21,664 bases of DNA from Flavobacteriales bacterium UBA2619 (GCA_002339135.1 DDJR01000077.1:1-21664); one strand, 5' to 3'. Counted from the stretch's first letter, positions 1 through 8,224 are shown. Program-made: numbers and translations. Notes: a model not told the origin generated them from the letters alone.

Positions 1-350
1 GAAATTGCGGCATAAAAAAGAAGAGTAGAAAAAATGAGGCGCACGATTGTCGGAGAAATCCGCAAGGCCCATTTACTTCCAAGCCATGCTCCAAGCACAA
101 ACGTAATCGCAATGACACCAGAATACCACCATTCTATTGATTGTTCGCTGTGGTAGTTGATGGCTGCGAGTATTCCAATGGGCGGGAGCATCAGTGCGAG
201 TGACGTTCCTTGAGCTGTATGTTGGTCTAAGCCTAGAAAATAGATTAACGCTGGGACGATGATTAATCCTCCTCCAATTCCTACGAATCCACTTGCAATT
301 CCAGCAAAAACTCCGATGGCAAGAAGAATGAGTATCGTTGATATTTCCAT
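1..350 (-). CDS. TauE/SafE-family membrane permease (3' end beyond the window)
   Basis: Reading leftward from an ATG at 350-348, an uninterrupted frame of 116 codons reaches the window edge without a stop. The translation begins MEISTILILLAIGVFAGIAS and continues into a glycine-rich GFVGIGGGLIIVPAL segment, then AQGTSLALMLPPIG, the hallmark of the TauE/SafE (DUF81) family of integral membrane proteins proposed to export sulfite or other organosulfur anions. Four hydrophobic segments are visible. Bacteroidota often carry single-repeat members of about 120 residues as well as double-repeat members of about 250, so this copy may be almost complete. It starts 25 bases after the stop of the large TolB-like gene on the same strand and may be read from the same transcript. 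The substrate cannot be told from sequence. Confidence 0.85.
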   Translation of the reverse strand, partial: MEISTILILLAIGVFAGIASGFVGIGGGLIIVPALIYFLGLDQHTAQGTSLALMLPPIGILAAINYHSEQSIEWWYSGVIAITFVLGAWLGSKWALRISPTIVRLIFSTLLFYAAI

Positions 351-375
351 GTCGGATAAGTTAGAACAAGTAGCT

Positions 376-3300
376 CTAGAAATCAAAGTTTAAGCTCAAA
401 GTGAATTTTTTGGGTAAAACGCGACCATCATCGATTCCCCAACCCCAATCTGCAGCAATCCAATATCCCATAACGCGCGAACGAACACCATACCCAAAGT
501 CACAAATAATGGGCTCTCTGTTGTTCTCAATGATCACTGTGATAGGATTGTTTTCTGTTGTTGTCGTGTTAAAAGTGTTTTCTTCAGAATATGGATGGAT
601 GCCTGTCCAAGCGGAGCCAATGTCTGCAAAACCAATCAGCTGAATGTTTCTGATAAAATCTGTTTTCGCTGGTTCTGCAAATAGGGTGCTCCAAACAGGA
701 ACTCTTAACTCAGCGTTAAACACCATGGCGTTTGATCCATTTCTTGCATTGTTAGAAAAGCCTCTCATGGGAGTGATTCTTGCCTGATAGGTATAAAGTT
801 GAGAAGGGTCAATGGGTGTACCGTAATTGTTAGACAGAGAGAGACTGTTGTCCATTCCTCCGAGCAAATGCAATAATTTTAATTCCCCGATGGACCAGTC
901 ACCAGCTGCTCTAAAGGCAATGATAGAATTTGCGTAAATTTTAAAGTATTTTCGGATGTCGAATCCGACAGTTCCAAAACTGGCATTCAACCCGTCAAGG
1001 TAATATTCAGCCCAAACTTTCGCTCTCAATCCTTCTCGAATATTCAATGCAGGACTTCGAGAGTCATCATGTACAAATGAAATGTTAAATCCAAGTTGGT
1101 CTGTCCACCTATTTGGAGCGATTAAACTAAACATTTCAGTGCCTTGGATGACTGCTCTGTCAAGACGGACTCCAACTCCTGCCCTGATGCTTTTCACTTC
1201 ATCAATGGGGTAAGTGAGTCTGTAGCGAGCGAAGTGCGATTGTGTTTCAACCAAGGAATAACTCAGAGGGTCTAAACTTGTTGATCCCTGCCTTTGAAAC
1301 GAAAACATGCGGTCAACTTTTTGAGTCAGATCGATGTATGCAATGCCCAACATGCTGTTGCTGAGGTTAGCGGGGATGTTAAATCCGCCAACAATGTGCT
1401 TGTCATCAAAAAGATCGCTGATTCTTATTTCAGTAGCATTTCCTAACCCCGGCTGGAAGGATGTTGTGCCGTCATAAGCCCTGTAAAATTGTGCTCCGAA
1501 GGCATTGCTAACTTGACTTTGTAATTTTTGGAGTGAGAAGTTGAGTCTATAGTTGCTTGGTTTCATTCTGACATTACGCTCAATCACTGAAATCGATGTG
1601 TCTTGTTTGGGAATATTTTCAACAGTTTCAGCAGATTCTTGTCTTTCAAATTCAAATCTATAATTCCGAATATTTGCCTCAGTTTTAGAATATACAACAG
1701 ACCAATTGGGAGCACTAAACCCATCCCCATTGTTCAAATTAAAGCCACCATCGGTTAATTCATATTCAGTTGAAGATCTTTGTTTTGTGGCAGGCAAATG
1801 TCCTAGATTGGCTCTGAATAAATGACGCATTGTGTAAGTGTTTCCATAGCAAAACCCACCAGCGGTGTCGCAATTGAAATTGAGAACAGGGACATCTAAT
1901 TTTGAAATGACACGAGTGTCGAAGAAGGTTCTGTATCTGATTAACGTATCGATGCTTAGAATCGTGCTGTCAGACCAACCCCAGTTCATTTCTTGGCTTC
2001 CATCTTCAAATTCAGATAAATAAACAAACTCTTTTCCCCGAAGCGGCATGGGATATCTTTCATCAATTAAAGGTGTGTTTACGAGTTGCTCAAGATTTTT
2101 ATTTTTTTCATCGATGTGGTAAATAAACAAGTCCAAATTAGATTCAAAAGGAATGTTCTCTCTGTCTTCTCTGAGCTCGGAATCAGGTCTGTTAGAAGAA
2201 AAAATAATTGATTTTCCATCCTTGGTATATCTGGGGTGTAAATCGTCATACCGATCTCTCCACAAAGGTTCTTGTAAATTACCGATCACCCTGTAAATAT
2301 ATAAGTCTGACCTTCCGTTGTACATGCCTGAGAATACAATGCTCCTGCCATCGGGAGCATAATCTAAGGACAGGACTTCATCTATTTTAAACAGTTCTTT
2401 TTCTATGGGCTTTTCCCCCAAACGCACCGTTACCAGGACTGGTTGTCCTTTTTTCACGATGGTATATGTGAACTGATCTCCGTTAGGGTGCCAAGCAATT
2501 GTAGGGATTACGCCACTTTTAATAACATCTAATCTGTGCCCATGTTGCGCCCATTTCTTTGTTTTCCCCTCTTTGGTATTGTAAGTCCAAATCCTCCACT
2601 GTCCTCTTTCATCAGTTACAAAGGCAATGGTTTCTCCATCGGGAGAGTGACTAAAGCACAAGTAATCATATCGTTTCATCAAATCAAAACCAAGACTACC
2701 TCCATTTTTTAACGCCAGTTTTTGATTTTTTCTCCCCTGGTTTGAAGGGAGAGCATCACCATACAATTTAGGAGTACCTGAGATGTGATAATTCATCACT
2801 TCAGACAACAGATCTTTAAGACCAAGCCCTGTTGCAAATCGAAAACCCCCTTCCACAGATCGGCTTACCCTGACCATGTAGAGAACATTTGCAATCGCAG
2901 GGATTCCATAGACATCAGCGACATAATCCCAAACAGCGCCTCCCATTTTTCCAGCTTCTACTCCTTCACTCCGGTCTATTGTAGTGAGGGCAAGAGACCT
3001 CGCTGAGTCGAAAATATGAACATTCGCTTTCGCGGTTTTGTTTAGTGAAATGTAATTAACGAGTCCTTCCTCAAACCAATCAGGAATTTGCAGCATGCTA
3101 GAGTTCCTGAGCGCATCTTGCCAATCTCCGCGATACAAGGTTTGTTGTAGTGCAATTCGTGCCAATCCTTCTTGTAAATCTTGTTCTAATCTTCTGCGAT
3201 CTCCTGTTCCGTAAATAAACAGTTTGTTTCCTACAATTTTGGCGGTGCCGCCAATGTTGTCATTCTCTGAATCACTGTTAAATACACCAATGTTACTTTG

Positions 3301-3618
3301 TCTAAACTCTGCAATGTTGTTGTAAACAAGGACTTGAATTGGACCTTCTAACGGGCTGCCAAAATAAGGTTTCAACTCTTGAGCTGACTGATTGATGATG
3401 CCCGAAATTGCCCCTGCGATTTCTTTTCCTCCTTGGTAATAGTAGATCTCATAGATCCCCTCTGTGTGATATTGCCAAACAAAATCTCTATGCTGAACTC
3501 GGTTCTTCCCGAACTCTACCTGAAGTCCGTCGTAAAACTGTCCGTAGGTCGTGTTTTGAGTTAAAAACATGCCAGCTAAAAGTAGCAATATTGAATATAA
3601 TATTTCTCTGTGGCGCAT
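376..3618 (-). CDS. Outer-membrane protein: peptidase MA-like domain, TolB β-propeller, C-terminal β-barrel
   Basis: The 1080-residue product starts with a signal peptide (about residues 1-26, hydrophobic core ILLLLAGMFLT) with a likely signal peptidase I cut TYG|QF. Residues about 45-300 resemble a gluzincin (peptidase MA-like) domain, with a PDWFEEGL motif at 179-186. Where HExxH is expected the protein reads QEGLA (149-153), so both zinc histidines are absent. Residues about 317-540 hold PD40/WD40-like blades as in TolB, for example FSHSPDG, IAWHPNG, DYAPDG and TKDGKSIIFSSNR. The remaining half looks like a BamA/surface-antigen type β-barrel and ends in a phenylalanine (LSLNFDF), as expected for BAM-inserted proteins. 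Similar proteins in Bacteroidota are usually labelled TolB-like or DPP-IV N-terminal-like; the function is not known to me. It is divergent from the hydrolase gene, with 35 bp between the starts. Confidence 0.85.
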   Translation of the reverse strand: MRHREILYSILLLLAGMFLTQNTTYGQFYDGLQVEFGKNRVQHRDFVWQYHTEGIYEIYYYQGGKEIAGAISGIINQSAQELKPYFGSPLEGPIQVLVYNNIAEFRQSNIGVFNSDSENDNIGGTAKIVGNKLFIYGTGDRRRLEQDLQEGLARIALQQTLYRGDWQDALRNSSMLQIPDWFEEGLVNYISLNKTAKANVHIFDSARSLALTTIDRSEGVEAGKMGGAVWDYVADVYGIPAIANVLYMVRVSRSVEGGFRFATGLGLKDLLSEVMNYHISGTPKLYGDALPSNQGRKNQKLALKNGGSLGFDLMKRYDYLCFSHSPDGETIAFVTDERGQWRIWTYNTKEGKTKKWAQHGHRLDVIKSGVIPTIAWHPNGDQFTYTIVKKGQPVLVTVRLGEKPIEKELFKIDEVLSLDYAPDGRSIVFSGMYNGRSDLYIYRVIGNLQEPLWRDRYDDLHPRYTKDGKSIIFSSNRPDSELREDRENIPFESNLDLFIYHIDEKNKNLEQLVNTPLIDERYPMPLRGKEFVYLSEFEDGSQEMNWGWSDSTILSIDTLIRYRTFFDTRVISKLDVPVLNFNCDTAGGFCYGNTYTMRHLFRANLGHLPATKQRSSTEYELTDGGFNLNNGDGFSAPNWSVVYSKTEANIRNYRFEFERQESAETVENIPKQDTSISVIERNVRMKPSNYRLNFSLQKLQSQVSNAFGAQFYRAYDGTTSFQPGLGNATEIRISDLFDDKHIVGGFNIPANLSNSMLGIAYIDLTQKVDRMFSFQRQGSTSLDPLSYSLVETQSHFARYRLTYPIDEVKSIRAGVGVRLDRAVIQGTEMFSLIAPNRWTDQLGFNISFVHDDSRSPALNIREGLRAKVWAEYYLDGLNASFGTVGFDIRKYFKIYANSIIAFRAAGDWSIGELKLLHLLGGMDNSLSLSNNYGTPIDPSQLYTYQARITPMRGFSNNARNGSNAMVFNAELRVPVWSTLFAEPAKTDFIRNIQLIGFADIGSAWTGIHPYSEENTFNTTTTENNPITVIIENNREPIICDFGYGVRSRVMGYWIAADWGWGIDDGRVLPKKFTLSLNFDF

Positions 3619-3653
3619 TCTTTTACGAATCTACGCTAAAGTATTTTTACCGC

Positions 3654-4322
3654 ATGAATAGACTTCACTCTTTTGCTTTCAATGCTTTTTCTGAACAAAC
3701 ATATTTACTCGATCACGGAAATGGTGAAGCGACCGTCTTCGACCCAGGAATGAGCACTGCTCTTGAGAGAGAAGAGTTTGAGGGGATTTGTGGCAAGTTG
3801 GGAGTTGTTGTGGTTCAGTGTCTTCTTACGCACGCGCATTTAGATCATGTGATGGGGGCCAATTGGATCAAGCAGAGATATGGTTGCGGCCCTAGATTGC
3901 ACCCCACTGATGAACAAACATGGGAACAGGCACCTCTATCTGCTAAGCTCTATGGAATTTCTTTGGATACACTTCCAGATAGAGGGGAGGATTTAGGCAA
4001 GCACGGTTCAGGGATAGCATGTGGAAACATGGAGCTCGAAATCAGATGTGCTCCAGGTCACAGCATTGGCCACGTTGTTTTTGTTTGTCACAGTTTGAAG
4101 TTTGTTGTGGGAGGTGATGTGCTTTTTTCCGGAAGTATCGGGAGAACGGACTTGCCGGGAGGTGATCCAGATGTGCTTGCAAAAAGTATTGAAGAACAAT
4201 TGTATTCCCTAAGCGATGACTATACAATTCATCCGGGACATGGAGGTTCTACAACAATAGGAAAGGAGCGGAGTTCGAATCCGTTTGTCAATGGTTTGGG
4301 AACAGGAATGCTTCAGCGCTAA
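3654..4322 (+). CDS. Metallo-β-lactamase-fold hydrolase, glyoxalase II-like
   Basis: A 222-residue protein with the complete binuclear metal site of the metallo-β-lactamase fold: HxHxDH as H60-A-H62-L-D64-H65, then H136 in APGHSIGH, D155 in VGGDVLF and H196 in HPGHG. The SGSIGRTDLPGGD segment (159-171) is typical of the hydroxyacylglutathione hydrolase (GloB-like) branch, which hydrolyses thioesters. The length of about 210-220 fits the short bacterial GloB-like proteins that lack the C-terminal glutathione-binding helices of true glyoxalase II, so the substrate is uncertain. The ATG at 3654 is preferred: the frame stays open further upstream, but that would run antisense through the neighbouring gene, and the conserved N-terminus starts here. 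There is no signal peptide, so it is probably cytoplasmic. Confidence 0.88.
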   Translation: MNRLHSFAFNAFSEQTYLLDHGNGEATVFDPGMSTALEREEFEGICGKLGVVVVQCLLTHAHLDHVMGANWIKQRYGCGPRLHPTDEQTWEQAPLSAKLYGISLDTLPDRGEDLGKHGSGIACGNMELEIRCAPGHSIGHVVFVCHSLKFVVGGDVLFSGSIGRTDLPGGDPDVLAKSIEEQLYSLSDDYTIHPGHGGSTTIGKERSSNPFVNGLGTGMLQR

Positions 4323-4355
4323 GATCCACTAGTCAACATAAGCATTCAATTGCAA

Positions 4356-5369
4356 TTATGCGAGTCGCCGTGAAAGTTGGACGAGAAGTAGCAGAGCAGG
4401 AACTTCGATGAGGGGACCTATGACTCCCACAAAAGCTTCAGACGAGTGAAGCCCGAAGACACCTATGGACACAGCGATTGCAAGTTCGAAATTATTTCCA
4501 GTTGCTGTAAATGCGACTGCACGATTTCTAGGTTTGTCAATCCCCAGCTTCACACCCATGAAATAGCTTGCGACCCACATTAGAAAGAAGTAGATCAGCA
4601 AAGGAATAGAGACGAGCAAAACATCCGAAGTTTGGTCTAAAATCCTTCCACCTTGGAGTGAGAACATCACAACAATAGTAAATAGAAGCGACGTGAGGGT
4701 GAGGGGCCCTATTCTGGGCAGGTATGAAGTTGTGTACCAGTGACCACCTTTGACGCGGATGAGTAATGCACGCCCCCCGATGCCTAATAGAAATGGGATA
4801 CCCAAGTATATCGCTACGTTCGAAGCCACCAAGGCGAAAGGAACATCAATGGCGATGCCATCCATGCCTAGCCATGTTGGTAAAATGGAGAGAAAAAAGT
4901 AAGCGTAGAAGCTAAATGTGAAGACTTGGAATAGAGAATTTAAAGCGACCAAAGCCGCTCCATATGTTCGATCTCCGTCTGCGATGTCGTTCCACACAAG
5001 TACCATTGCGATACATCTAGCCAACCCAATAAGTACTACGCCAGTCATCAGTTCAGGTCTGTCACCTAAAAAATACGCCGCCAAAAAAAACATGAAGAAG
5101 GGTCCCACAATCCAATTCAGAATGAGAGAAAGAGAAAGAAGCTTTTTATCTTTTAGAACAGCGGGTAATGTGCGATAATCAACTTTTGCCAGTGGAGGGT
5201 ACATCATCACAATCAGCCCTATTGCAATCGGGATATTGATGCCCTTAAACTGCATACTCTCAATGGATTCAGAGATACCTGGTAAAAACTTACCGAGGAG
5301 TATTCCCACAGTCATTGCGAGAAATATCCACAAAGTTAGATACCTGTCTAAGAAACCGAGCCTCTTCAA
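4356..5369 (-). CDS. ACR3-family arsenite efflux permease
   Basis: A 337-residue, roughly ten-segment membrane protein with clear ACR3 features: LDRYLTLWIFLAMTVGILLG at the N-terminus, GLARCIAMVLVWNDIADGD with the conserved cysteine at residue 119, a GNNFELAIAVSIGVFG segment near residue 300 and GPLIEVP near the end. ACR3 proteins extrude arsenite using the proton gradient. The start is a TTG at 5369: an in-frame TAG lies 12 bases upstream, no ATG occurs before residue 19, and the family's conserved N-terminus begins right here. Only one base separates it from the stop of the PiT-like gene, so translation is probably coupled. No arsenate reductase (arsC) or ArsR repressor is in the window, which is unusual for an arsenic operon. 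It converges with the hydrolase gene, with a 33-bp gap and no clear terminator. Confidence 0.88.
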   Translation of the reverse strand: MKRLGFLDRYLTLWIFLAMTVGILLGKFLPGISESIESMQFKGINIPIAIGLIVMMYPPLAKVDYRTLPAVLKDKKLLSLSLILNWIVGPFFMFFLAAYFLGDRPELMTGVVLIGLARCIAMVLVWNDIADGDRTYGAALVALNSLFQVFTFSFYAYFFLSILPTWLGMDGIAIDVPFALVASNVAIYLGIPFLLGIGGRALLIRVKGGHWYTTSYLPRIGPLTLTSLLFTIVVMFSLQGGRILDQTSDVLLVSIPLLIYFFLMWVASYFMGVKLGIDKPRNRAVAFTATGNNFELAIAVSIGVFGLHSSEAFVGVIGPLIEVPALLLLVQLSRRLA

Positions 5370-5370
5370 C

Positions 5371-6390
5371 TTACTCAGCTATTTGTATTTCAGCGGCAGC
5401 AGCGGCAGCTTCAATTTTTAAAGTTGCGGCTTTGTTCAATTCTCTTTGGTCTGTGCCATAGTGAATTGCAAGTACAATCGCCACACTCACCATAAGGCCT
5501 ACGATCAACTTGAGAAAATCTTTTGCAACAATGGGGAAGATCATCTTGATATTTCCTTTCTTGGTAAGACCGGTATTGAGGGCCAGTTCACGACCGCAAA
5601 GCAGACCTACGAACACCCATGTAGTCGACATTGGAATGTTGTTCATTTGTTTGAAGTAGAGCAGAAGGAACGCATATGCAAGGTCGATTAGCGTTGCAGA
5701 TCTAACGTATTTTGTGCTTTGTTTGTCGAGAACTATTTGCTGGATTTTACCACCTTGTCGGTAGAAAATATTTGCCAAACCCAAAACAAAAAACAGGATG
5801 ATGAGAATGAGTTGCCATGCCTCTATTTGGCGTGGTAGAAATACGGCAATGTTGGCAACATCATGTGAGAGCCATGTGTACCAAAGGAATCCTGTGCTGA
5901 ACCATTGAAAGGTTCTCCAGAAAGGCTTGTATTTTTCGCTTATATCTTCTTTCTCATTAATTACTCTAGAAACAACCAACCACAGTACGTAAGCTACAAC
6001 AGCAGCAAGGCCATATCCCATGATGCTCTTCATCAGCATTTTCTCGAGCACCAACGTTGAAGCAAATGCTGAAAGAACAAGGAATGATGTTGAAACAGGG
6101 ATGCCTTTTCTAGTTAGCGCTACAAGTGCCAATGGCGCCATGGCATGGTACCATTGTGGCTCAATGTATGGAATTTTTGTAAGTCGGCCGAAAGAGATGT
6201 CGCCATCACCTGTGATCCAACCGTAAACCAAAGTGACAACAAGCACGCTAGACGCCGCAATCCAAAGCTGCCACCACTTAAATCTCTCGCGGTTAGAAGC
6301 GAGCCATGTGCCTAAAGTCTGAACGCTATCATTTGCGATAACTGAATATCCTGCGAGGATAAAACCGATTGTTGTAAATAAAGCTACCAT
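5371..6390 (-). CDS. PiT-type inorganic phosphate transporter, short divergent form
   Basis: A 339-residue polytopic membrane protein. It keeps the two inverted-repeat signatures of the PiT family in altered form: VIANDSVQTLGTW near the N-terminus (N20, D21, compare GANDVANA) and WLSHDVANIAVFLPR in the second half (H176, D177, N180). Other PiT-like segments are KGIPVSTSFLVLSAF (95-109) and NIPMSTTWVFVGLLCGREL (251-269). The protein is shorter than the canonical 400-500 residue PiT proteins and lacks a large central loop. PiT proteins take up phosphate, and adventitiously arsenate, with protons or sodium. The tail holds six alanines in a row (328-333). The ATG at 6390 is followed one gene later by the ACR3 gene after a single base. 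A possible Pho box lies 70-91 bases upstream. Substrate assignment rests on family and context. Confidence 0.8.
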   Translation of the reverse strand: MVALFTTIGFILAGYSVIANDSVQTLGTWLASNRERFKWWQLWIAASSVLVVTLVYGWITGDGDISFGRLTKIPYIEPQWYHAMAPLALVALTRKGIPVSTSFLVLSAFASTLVLEKMLMKSIMGYGLAAVVAYVLWLVVSRVINEKEDISEKYKPFWRTFQWFSTGFLWYTWLSHDVANIAVFLPRQIEAWQLILIILFFVLGLANIFYRQGGKIQQIVLDKQSTKYVRSATLIDLAYAFLLLYFKQMNNIPMSTTWVFVGLLCGRELALNTGLTKKGNIKMIFPIVAKDFLKLIVGLMVSVAIVLAIHYGTDQRELNKAATLKIEAAAAAAEIQIAE

Positions 6391-6459
6391 AACTTACCTT
6401 TTGGATTCGTTGTTAATTGCGGTGCAAGTTCAGCAAAGAATCCTTGTACTAAATCAATT

Positions 6460-6481
6460 CTAAGGTTAAGGTAATGTTAAG
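6460..6481 (-). promoter_or_regulatory. Candidate Pho-box-like tandem 11-bp repeat upstream of the PiT-like gene
   Basis: On the minus strand, CTTAACATTAC (6481-6471) is followed directly by CTTAACCTTAG (6470-6460): two head-to-tail 11-mers identical at 9 of 11 positions. This contains TTAACA-N5-TTAACC, very close to the TTAACA-N5-TTAACA box bound by PhoP of Bacillus, and the 11-bp period equals that of the E. coli Pho box. It lies between the kinase gene and the PiT-like gene. Eighteen bases downstream is ATTCTTTG (6441-6434), a partial match to the Bacteroidota -7 element TAnnTTTG (6 of 6 informative positions are not met; the TA is replaced by AT). The repeat would therefore sit where a -33 element belongs, as activator boxes commonly do. 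Binding by the adjacent PhoB-like regulator is inferred. Confidence 0.5.
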
Positions 6482-6499
6482 TTTTAGGTTGCAATGCAA

Positions 6500-7537
6500 T
6501 TAAACCTTCTTAAGTGTAAAGCTAAAAGTCGTGCCTTCGCCAAATGTTGATCTGACATGAAGGTTTCCTCCATGAGCTTCTACGATGTGCTTTACGATTG
6601 ACAGTCCAAGTCCAGATCCACCAGCGTGACGTGAGCGGCTTTTGTCGACTCTGTAAAATCTTTCGTAGATGCGAATCAAATCATCTTCTCTGATGCCTAT
6701 GCCGTCGTCGGCAACTTCAACCAGGACAACCTCTCCCATGTCATAAAACCTCACTCTGGTTTTCCCTCCGTTCTTTCCATAGTTAATGGAATTAACAAGA
6801 AGGTTAGAGAGTACTTGTTCAATTTTTTGTGGGTCGCAGATAACAGTAAAATCTTCAGTATTCTTTACTTTTAAATTCACGTTTGCGTCGTTGGCTTTGC
6901 GTTCGAGATTGTCTGCAATATCGTTGCTTAGTTCCACGATGTTGACGGGTTCAGGATCGATTGTCAGTACACCAGATTCGATTTTAGAGATGCTGTCCAA
7001 GTCTTCAAGTAACCCAGTCATTCTATCAATGTTTTTTTCAGCCTTAGATAAAAATTTACGGTTGATTTCCGGGTCATCTAAACCTAGCTCAAGCAATGTT
7101 AAGATAAATCCTTGAATGTTAAACAAAGGTGTTTTTAACTCATGAGCTAAGTTTCCGATGAAGTCTTTTCTGAAGGAATCTGTTTCACGTAAAAGTGTGA
7201 TTTCTTTGATTTGATCCTCAGCCCACTCCATCACATCTTGATTGGCGATCTCTACGACGTCTTCATCCATCTTGATTGATTGCTCATCGCCACCCTTGAG
7301 TTTGCTAATGGTCTTGTAAAGGATTTTGATGCGGTGGTCGATAAATTTCTCAACAGCACGATAAATCACAAAATAACTAATCTCTTCGAGGAAAACTCCC
7401 ACGAGAATGGCAACAGCCCAAAGTTCGAATGCTTCAGTTAGCCACAACACAGCGAAAGTCAAGACAGCTCCCATAACCCCAATAAAAATTGAGGATTGTC
7501 TTGCGACATCTTTGGGTGTACGTTCCAATTGGCTCAT
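6500..7537 (-). CDS. PhoR-like sensor histidine kinase
   Basis: A 345-residue kinase. Two membrane helices (about 17-35 and 39-58) are separated by only a few residues, so there is almost no periplasmic sensor domain. A linker with a likely coiled coil follows, then the HisKA domain with the phospho-acceptor H132 in FIGNLAHELKTPL. The HATPase domain has an N box (SNLLVNSINYG, 244-254), G1 box DDGIGI (277-282), F box YERFYR (291-296) and G2 box GGSGLGLSIV (307-315). The kinase starts two bases after the stop of the response regulator gene, so the two are almost certainly a cognate pair. The small membrane anchor is typical of PhoR-type kinases that sense through partner proteins rather than an external ligand. 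The phosphate role is inferred from family likeness and the neighbouring PiT-like transporter; other envelope stimuli remain possible. Confidence 0.88.
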   Translation of the reverse strand: MSQLERTPKDVARQSSIFIGVMGAVLTFAVLWLTEAFELWAVAILVGVFLEEISYFVIYRAVEKFIDHRIKILYKTISKLKGGDEQSIKMDEDVVEIANQDVMEWAEDQIKEITLLRETDSFRKDFIGNLAHELKTPLFNIQGFILTLLELGLDDPEINRKFLSKAEKNIDRMTGLLEDLDSISKIESGVLTIDPEPVNIVELSNDIADNLERKANDANVNLKVKNTEDFTVICDPQKIEQVLSNLLVNSINYGKNGGKTRVRFYDMGEVVLVEVADDGIGIREDDLIRIYERFYRVDKSRSRHAGGSGLGLSIVKHIVEAHGGNLHVRSTFGEGTTFSFTLKKV

Positions 7538-7539
7538 AA

Positions 7540-8223
7540 TTAACCGTTGTATTTATAACCTACACCTTTGATGGTAAAAATTCTTTCTTCGCCAAACTTC
7601 TCTCTCAATTTACGTATGTGAACATCTATTGTGCGGTCTCCGACCACCACTTCCGTGCCCCAAATTTTATCCATGATCTCTTCGCGGGTTTTCACCTCTC
7701 CCATGGTTTTGCAAAGCAGCACCAAAAGCTTAAATTCTTTCCTGGGAAGGTTCACTTCTTTGTCCCCGACAAGCACGATGTGCTTTTTTAAATCTATGAT
7801 AAGCGCTCCAGCTTTGATGACGCCCTCTTCACTTTCATCTTTCTTTTTCGTGCGCTTAAGCAGAGCTTTAACTCTGCTCATCAGCACCTTGGGCTTAATT
7901 GGCTTAAGAATGTAGTCGTCAGCTCCAGCTTCGAATCCTGCGATTTGGCTATAATCTTCTCCTCTAGCCGTTAGAAATGCCACCACGATTTCTTTTGAGG
8001 TGTCTAAATTCCGTATCGCTTCACATGTCTGAATCCCGTCCATGTGAGGCATCATCATGTCTAACAGGATTAAGTCAGGTAGAAATTCCTGAGCGACTTT
8101 GATTCCTTCTACCCCGTTCTGTGCCACCTTCACTTCGTACCCTGCATTCTCGAGGTTGAATGAAAGGAAATCAAGAATGTCTCTTTCGTCATCGACCAAC
8201 AGTATTTTCTTCAGGGATGTCAC
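7540..8223 (-). CDS. PhoB/OmpR-family response regulator
   Basis: A 227-residue two-domain regulator. The receiver domain (about 6-120) has the acidic pair D11-D12, phospho-acceptor D55 in LILLDMMMPHMDG, T85 in FLTARGED and K107 in YILKPIKP. The winged-helix DNA-binding domain (about 135-227) ends with GDRTIDVHIRKLREKFG and the typical TIKGVGYKYNG terminus. The start is a GTG at 8223: an in-frame TAA lies 12 bases upstream, and the codons that follow (TSLKKILLVDDE) begin the first receiver strand. One base separates it from the stop of the VOC-domain gene, and two bases from the kinase gene downstream. It is a plausible activator of the PiT/ACR3 pair through the tandem repeat at 6460-6481. 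Confidence 0.9.
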   Translation of the reverse strand: MTSLKKILLVDDERDILDFLSFNLENAGYEVKVAQNGVEGIKVAQEFLPDLILLDMMMPHMDGIQTCEAIRNLDTSKEIVVAFLTARGEDYSQIAGFEAGADDYILKPIKPKVLMSRVKALLKRTKKKDESEEGVIKAGALIIDLKKHIVLVGDKEVNLPRKEFKLLVLLCKTMGEVKTREEIMDKIWGTEVVVGDRTIDVHIRKLREKFGEERIFTIKGVGYKYNG

Positions 8224-8224
8224 T

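Noticed and set aside
3408..3653. Upstream extension of the glyoxalase II-like gene (open frame of 82 more codons)
   Set aside because: It lies antisense to the TolB-like gene, and the conserved metallo-β-lactamase N-terminus begins at the ATG at 3654.
4346..4358. Palindrome AATTGCAATT in the convergent gap between the hydrolase and ACR3 genes
   Set aside because: A short AT-rich palindrome without loop or T-run; not convincing as a terminator or binding site.
5388..5411. GCN-rich run in the tail of the PiT-like gene, considered as a simple repeat
   Set aside because: It encodes six alanines with mixed codons and is too short to call a microsatellite.
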